A stretch of DNA of 64,000 bases from Gerris lacustris (taxonomy: Eukaryota; Arthropoda; Insecta; Hemiptera; Gerridae), in assembly GCA_951217055.1 (NCBI GenBank), contig OX578278.1, positions 42,979,574 through 43,043,573 on the forward strand, given 5' to 3'. The position numbers and the translations under genes are program-made. Within the stretch, counting starts at the first letter, position 1. The number at the start of each line of letters is the position of its first letter. The notes below the pieces were generated by a model that saw nothing but the letters and a program-made list of their open reading frames with translations, was not told the origin of the DNA and ran no database searches. This document shows positions 56,922-64,000 of this stretch, in pieces.

Positions 56922-57660
56922 AGCCCCGTTTACACGGTGATGGTTCATGCGATAGTTGCGGTCATAATAGTAACTATCACATTAAATACCGTAGGCTTCC
57001 GCGGTTACAATTATAATGAAGTTCTAGGTCTTCCGGTGGTGACCGCGTGTCGAAGGGTGTACGGCCCGACGTTTCGCTCCTAATGGTAGAAACATCTTCA
57101 GGGGTGTTCATGGTGTCCTTAGTTTAAGACAGGTGTGAACTGGACGCGGTCACCACTGGGAGACCTAGAACTTCATTATCACCGTGGAGACTACGTGATA
57201 GATTCTGTCGCGATAGAACTACCAGCCATCACACTATCTCGTCTGACGAGATAATTGACTGTTCTATCACAGCAGTCAGAGTACTCACATGGCAGATTTA
57301 AGAACTACACTGCTAGATACTAGATGCTGATTGGCTTATTGTTTGTTTCTGTTTCTCCTTTATATAACGTGATAACAGATCTAAAAGACATTAAATATGA
57401 TAGCTTGCTTCATATTTGATACCAGATTTTGTTGTTTGCTGTATATGTATTTGTATTATAATATAACATTATGATATATTTAGTGTTCTGTTTCTGAATC
57501 CAAGTCAGAAATATAAGATATGGATATAACTTGAGTAGACTACAAGTTTTGACGTATGTTAACTCTCGCCGTGTAGACTATACACCTCCGCGATAGTTCT
57601 ATGACGTTGACTGACATGATAGTTCTATCGTGGGAGAACTATCACCGTGTAAACGGGGCT
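56922..57660. mobile_element. MITE with TTA duplication (AGCCCCGTTTACACGG ends)
   Basis: The ends are AGCCCCGTTTACACGGTGAT and the near-inverse, with TTA at 56919-56921 and 57661-57663. The 3-bp TTA duplication points to PIF/Harbinger. GATAGTTCTATC-type words recur in both halves. A fold-back with arms at 57012-57049 and 57143-57179 (AATGAAGTTCTAGGTCTTCC and inverse) sits inside and looks like a separate insertion. The ORF at 56898 is not a gene. Confidence 0.8.
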
Positions 57661-57663
57661 TTA

Positions 57664-58459
57664 CTATAATATTCTTTCAACGATAGCATATGTTGAGAAG
57701 AAGTATTGTGACGACGCAAAAATTTAAATATGTTTTTGGGCTGGGGTGCAGCAGAAACTTTAGTCACGTAAAAAACGACATAAAAAATATGACTATTACG
57801 GTCTTAAATATAGTATCAGAAAGTTAGAATGTAACAGGAGGTAACTTAGTACCATTTACTTTAGTACTATATTTCGCGACCAGGAGAGAAAAACATATCA
57901 ATGATTCAAGTGGAGAAATTTCTAAGAAAAGGATGGTTACTAGATACAGGTTATAAACAAGTGCGATTTCGTGTTTCCTCACATCTTTTAAATTGGCTTT
58001 ACTTCCTTATTTATCTTTTAAATGATTTCTTTGGATCCCCTTCTTTGTAAAACTTCGCCTTTTTTTCATTGAAACGCCGGATCTGTTTATTGCCTTCAGC
58101 AGATTTTTGCTTCAAATATTATACGGGGCAAGTAAAATTCTAGGGAAGAGAAAGTGAGAGTTGTAAAATGGAAGGAAAGAAATAAAGAGGCAGCTACTAT
58201 CCCTTTGTAACAGTAACAAGACGTTTAACTCTTTCTTGTTTCTATTTCTAGGACCCACCGTTCTTTAGACTGAATTTCTTTTAGGCTTTTACTTCTCTAA
58301 ATTTCCTTGATTGTTGAACTGGCAGTCAGTTCGTCTAATGAATTTTGATCAATTCTTTGAAGTCAATTTAAAGGAATTATTTGTTCATTTTAGGGTCGGA
58401 AATGCTAGGGGAAAAGGGTCAAAGAACCGTGTGTCTATTGGTTACTTTCTTGTGTCTTT
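57664..58459. other. No gene; small R2-hp fragment near 57700
   Basis: GAGAAGAAGTATTGTGACGA at 57694 matches the start of the R2-hp family for about 50 bases. The remainder is unannotated. Confidence 0.4.
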
Positions 58460-59078
58460 TTACTTTCTCATATAAAGAGAAAGTATTGTGATGGCGCGAA
58501 AATTCGATTTTCAGATTTTAATGGATTTACTCGTTTTAAAGTCCCATGAGTCCAAAAAAAGTGGTTTTTAAAAAATGTCTGGCTTTCGTCTGTCTGTCTG
58601 TCGTCTGTCTGTCTGTGCAGACGCCTGGAGGCTATACTACTGGGCCGATTTTGACATAATTTGGTATACACGTTCAGAAAAAATCATACCTCGAGGCGAA
58701 ATCGAGAAATTAATTGTATCCCCAAATTTGGGAGTGCTGACCCCCGAAAACTCTGAAAAAACATGAAAAAAAGTATTTCTCGAAAACGGTTCCGACGATT
58801 TTTATTAAACAATTCTAAAATGTAGTCATACGAATCTAACGATATAATCCGTTTTCCCGGGAAAAATCTAGTTCCGGAGAAAATGGCTTAAAACGCGGAC
58901 GAAGAGAGCCCGGGTTCGATTCCCCGCCCTGGAGAAGTTATTTTTATGGTAAATTTTGATATAATTTTCAATAATAATTAAACGTACTTACGAAAACTAA
59001 TAAATGGAAAACATTGGCTAAGTAATTATGAACTCGTATATGAAAAAGTTTGTCTGAGTTATCACGGACCGATTTTTT
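58460..59078 (+). repeat. R2-hp dispersed repeat, longest copy (copy 6)
   Basis: It starts with the hairpin TACTTTCTC-ATATAAA-GAGAAAGTA and TTGTGATGGCGCG. A (CTGT)n run lies at 58583-58615. TACTGGGCCGATTTTGACAT, TTCCCGGGAAAAATCTAGTT and a tRNA-like B-box GGGTTCGATTCCCCGCCC at 58907-58924 follow. It ends near ATCACGGACCGATTTTTT. There is no protein. The B-box and hairpin suggest a SINE-like or short non-autonomous element. Confidence 0.8.
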
Positions 59079-59905
59079 AATTTGGGGGAGGGGGGGGGGG
59101 AGTAAAAATGGTTATTAAAAGGAAATTTATGGCGACTGAGAGCATATTAGCCCAAAGTTCGACTGCTCTAATTGACATAGCTCATTGATCGTACTAAATT
59201 ATTTGCTGTCCAAAATGATTTTATGAACTTTAAAAGACGGAATGAGTATATAGTTAGGGTTGTAAAGCGGATCAGTGTACAATTTACAAAAAAAAAAAAA
59301 TGTTTCACTCAAGCCATAGCTGCGGGAAAATTATTATTAATGGTAGTATTTCGGCAGTAATAGAGAATTCAATAATATTTTATTTAAATAAAATCTATTT
59401 AGATTAATTTATGCATACGTATATAATGTTGCTTAATTCATCGACAAATTTTTCGATAGTCAAAAATGTAAGAAATTTAAAAGATAACACAATTAAAATC
59501 CGCTGACCACAGACGGAAATATTAATTTTCAATTAATTGGATTTTTTTTATATAAGTAAGGTTATTTTTTTTAAAGTTATTTCAAATTATCAAAAAAATT
59601 TTCGCCCCTTCTTCAAGGATAGGCAAAATTGATATCAATATGAGTTTTCGAAAGAGTAAATTTGAACAATTCCAAATATAGAACGAACCTTGTTTTAGTG
59701 ATTAACTTAGTTTTATTATTTTATTAATTGTCAAATATTTTTAAGTAAATAATCATATTGTCAAACTAGGCGTAAATAAGCTATGCAAAGTTGTAAGATT
59801 ACTCCATTGACATCATAAGCCATAAACAAATCTTACGGTGTTTTTTCATAAAAGATGAACAGTAATATTGATATTATCGATAAAAATTACTCAAAACTCT
59901 CTCTC
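59079..59905. other. No feature; G-run
   Basis: A GGGGGAGGGGGGGGGG tract lies at 59083-59100 beside the R2-hp end. No ORF. Confidence 0.4.
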
Positions 59906-59912
59906 ATATATA

Positions 59913-59981
<69 letters not shown>
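59906..59981. repeat. (AT)n microsatellite
   Basis: Nearly pure AT units, left of the tRNA-like segment. Confidence 0.95.
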
Positions 59982-59987
<6 letters not shown>

Positions 59988-60044
59988 ATATAATTTAAAG
60001 AATTTAAACTACGGGAGACAGAAACAGAGAAAAATATGCACTGG

Positions 60045-60121
60045 CTCCGGGATTTGAACCACGGACCTCCTCCATATTTCCAGTTTGGCGCTCTAACCAA
60101 CTAAGCTAAGCCCTAAGCCAG
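60045..60121 (-). repeat. tRNA-derived sequence (SINE or tRNA pseudogene)
   Basis: On the minus strand it reads GGGCTTAGCTTAGTTGGTTA, then GAGCGC (A-box), and CCGTGGTTCAAATCCCGG (B-box), then AGCCA. The D arm is good, but only about four of seven acceptor pairs form and the T stem has mismatches. It is therefore not an intact tRNA gene. (AT)n arrays on both sides suggest a SINE. Confidence 0.7.
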
Positions 60122-60207
60122 ATAAAAACTTTTCCCTGCGCAAAACGTTAAAAAAATCCCATTATTTAGCGGAGTATTCTCAAATCTAGGAACCGAAATT
60201 TTTTTTT

Positions 60208-60337
<130 letters not shown>

Positions 60338-60439
60338 AATTTAAATCCCATAGCACTTGATTGATTTATTTTAAAATACTTTTAAAAAGTATTCAACTAG
60401 TGGTTGTTTACTTTTTGTTTTCGATTTCTTCTTGTAAAT

Positions 60440-60912
60440 CAGATTTATTTTTATCAATATCTCGGGAACTAAATTTTTAATCAAAATTATATTAACCGTC
60501 TTCGAGAAATAATGTGTAAGTTTTTGGAGCTAAAATGAATTTCTTGATTTCGTCTAGGGGTAAGATATTTCGTTTGGCGTAGCTTATCGGGCCACATCTA
60601 TAGAAACAGAAAAAATTGCAAATATTTATAGATACTTTTTCATTACATACTTTTTCTCTTGGTAAATGTTTCCTCTTCAGTCCTCTATCGTGGGACACAC
60701 TGTATCTAGAACACCTGTATGCCAAATTTAATCAAAATTGGCATAGTAGATTAGGTTTCACGCGTCTGCATAATACTATAGACCGATCTTTTTTAAGAAT
60801 CACCTTTTTTTCAAGGGACCTCAAACGGGTAGATATATCAAAATCTCAAAATCAATTTTTCGCGCTGTTACAATACATTCTCTTTGTATATACTATGTAT
60901 ATGAGAAAGTAA
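60440..60912 (-). repeat. R2-hp dispersed repeat, copy 7
   Basis: ATCTCGGGAACTAAATTTTT, TTTCTTGATTTCGTCTAGGG, ATGCCAAATTTAATCAAAAT and ACGCGTCTGCATAATAC match the family in reverse. It ends in a hairpin of CATTCTC...GAGAAAG with an enlarged loop. The 98-residue plus-strand ORF across it is a shadow. Confidence 0.72.
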
Positions 60913-62015
60913 AAAGTAATTTATCTTAAAATCAGTCAAACTAAGCTAGGTAATAAGTTACTGTAGGCAAATCATTGTAACTATTGCACGGCTAATAGCT
61001 GTTATTATTATGGCCCTCTATATATCGCAGATAATCATGTGTAGTTTGGAAATAAAATACATGACAAAAGAAAGACGCAATGTTGTGAATATGTGGGACG
61101 TAGTCTTAGCCTACGCTCTTTAAAAGGGCCTTTAGTAAGCAAGAAAATAACTTTTATAGACACTTCAGATAGTTTAAAATTATGAAGACAATGAAATACT
61201 ATATTGTAACTTTAATCTTTCTCATGCAAATAAAGTGTTAAATTTATGCATTATTTAGTGATGCAATATACAATTTGCAGCTGTTTTGAGAAGGGTCATG
61301 ACACGCCCTTGGCTTGACTTCAAAGTTAGGGCCAAATTAATTTTCTAAGAAACGGTTCTATTTCTTCATCATATTCACGAGTATAATTTTGAACATTTTC
61401 TTATTGCACTTTTCATTGTTTTCAAGTTGCACTTCTAGCTAGGGTTGGTTGTTATTCGTTCGTCAATTTACAATTTTAAATTCTTTTCCTTGTTTTTATA
61501 TTTTAATGTTTGGGAGTATTATTGGTCAGAATGTCAAAATTTGTCTTATTTAATTTGATGTTGCTAAGTTAGAAATTTGGGCCAGTCAGACAAGAGACAC
61601 TTCCCTCTGTTTCTCTGGGTTAGGAGTAGCAGCAGTATAGCGACCCGCAAAAAATATCGATCTAACTTTGGGTGGCAGGTAGGTGGCGCTCCTAGCGAGT
61701 GATGCTAGCAGCTTTAGTCGAAGGCCCGATCCCGTGACGGTTACCACGGCATCACGCGCTCCTACCCCAACCAACTGTCCGCCGTGTCCGACCGCGTTAC
61801 TAGTTTAAACACATTTCGCTTCGCTCGCGTAAAACAACACTCGATAAAACAACACACGTACCTACGTCAGTTAACAGAAAAACAATAAACGCGCAACTCA
61901 GTGTTTAACGGTGTTAATTTTCCAAGCATAGCACCGGCATTTAATCACGCTCATCATAACAATATCTGGTATATAACGTAGTTTTAAATTATAATAATTT
62001 TTTTTTTTAATTTTA

Positions 62016-62019
<4 letters not shown>
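60913..62019. other. No gene recognised
   Basis: A GC-richer patch lies at 61610-61800 with a 62-residue minus-strand ORF that has no family signature. TTCGCTTCGCTCGCG at 61818 is a short palindrome. Confidence 0.35.
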
Positions 62020-62073
<54 letters not shown>

Positions 62074-62115
62074 AAAATATTAAAAATTTAGTTTAAATAT
62101 GCACCTTGCGTTTAG

Positions 62116-62158
<43 letters not shown>
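62020..62158. repeat. Two (AT)n arrays
   Basis: Arrays at 62020-62070 and 62118-62158 are separated by mixed AT-rich sequence. Confidence 0.93.
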
Positions 62159-62160
<2 letters not shown>

Positions 62161-62449
62161 GCTATGATGTCAACGTTTCATATTTATTTAATGCTAAAAT
62201 AGGATTTCATTACTACATATTTGTAGGTGAAGAAAGGGAGGGGGGGGGGGGGGTGTTAAGTAATTAGATGGTGACGTTCACAAGAAATAAATTAAAAATA
62301 TTATCTTAGCAATTTAAATTTTCAGGTCGAAAATATGATAATTTTATGCCACAAAATTATTTCTGAATAAAATTTAATAAATTAAAAAATGTTCAAATAA
62401 AAAGTCCTTCTATTTATTTATATTTTGTATATATATATAAGAGCACATA

Positions 62450-64000
<1,551 letters not shown>

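Noticed and set aside
60045..60121. tRNA gene
   Set aside because: The acceptor and T stems have several mismatches; A- and B-boxes alone indicate a tRNA-derived repeat.
61586..61774. 62-residue ORF in a GC-richer patch
   Set aside because: No family signature, start context or splice signals; composition alone is not enough.

Overview
This is a eukaryotic, AT-rich, repeat-dominated window, most likely from an arthropod and probably an insect. The evidence is GT-AG introns, sparse exons, long (AT)n arrays and a dense set of transposable elements, including an R1-clade LINE fragment of a type typical of arthropods. The species cannot be named from the sequence. Only one host gene is recognised with confidence: the last three coding exons of a DEAH-box RNA helicase of the DHX33 type, on the + strand at 655-2390. 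The rest of that gene lies upstream of the window. A second, unrecognised gene-like ORF with a splice acceptor lies on the - strand at 18.8-19.5 kb.

Layout. 0-2.6 kb: DHX33 3' exons, with an R1-like LINE fragment in the last intron. 2.7-15.6 kb: dispersed repeats, two piggyBac-type non-autonomous elements with TTAA duplications, a SINE that joins a tRNA-like head to a 5S rRNA-like segment, a pogo-like fragment and several small MITEs. 15.6-18.3 kb: a hAT element (8-bp duplication) holding a smaller hAT and another terminal-inverted-repeat element. 18.8-20.3 kb: the gene-like ORF and a PIF/Harbinger derivative. 23.8-25.6 kb: a tRNA-derived SINE split by a ZBED-type hAT, both with intact target duplications. 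26.4-30.1 kb: a decayed Ty3/gypsy element whose 3' LTR was separated from pol by a second CAGGGCCGG hAT. 30-46 kb: fold-back elements, long hairpins and MITEs, with few ORFs. 46-51 kb: a repeat copy, a GC-rich block with minisatellites, and an unclassified 1.56-kb element with nine copies of a 14-base motif. 51.1-54.4 kb: a nearly complete but dead RTE-type LINE with a 13-bp target duplication. 54.4-64 kb: more MITEs, copies of a dispersed tRNA-box repeat, and large (AT)n arrays.

Four dispersed families recur and are named here for convenience. R1-GTCC has GGGTCCGTAGGC ends. R2-hp has a terminal hairpin and an internal tRNA B-box. R3 ends near AGGAAGCTATGTGCC. R4 has GAACGAAGTTCC ends. Because many insertions keep exact target duplications, their order can be read directly. 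No operon-like or cooperative gene system is visible. The most unusual items are the motif-array element at 48.9-50.5 kb, the nested insertions, the tRNA/5S SINE and the long perfect-looking hairpins.
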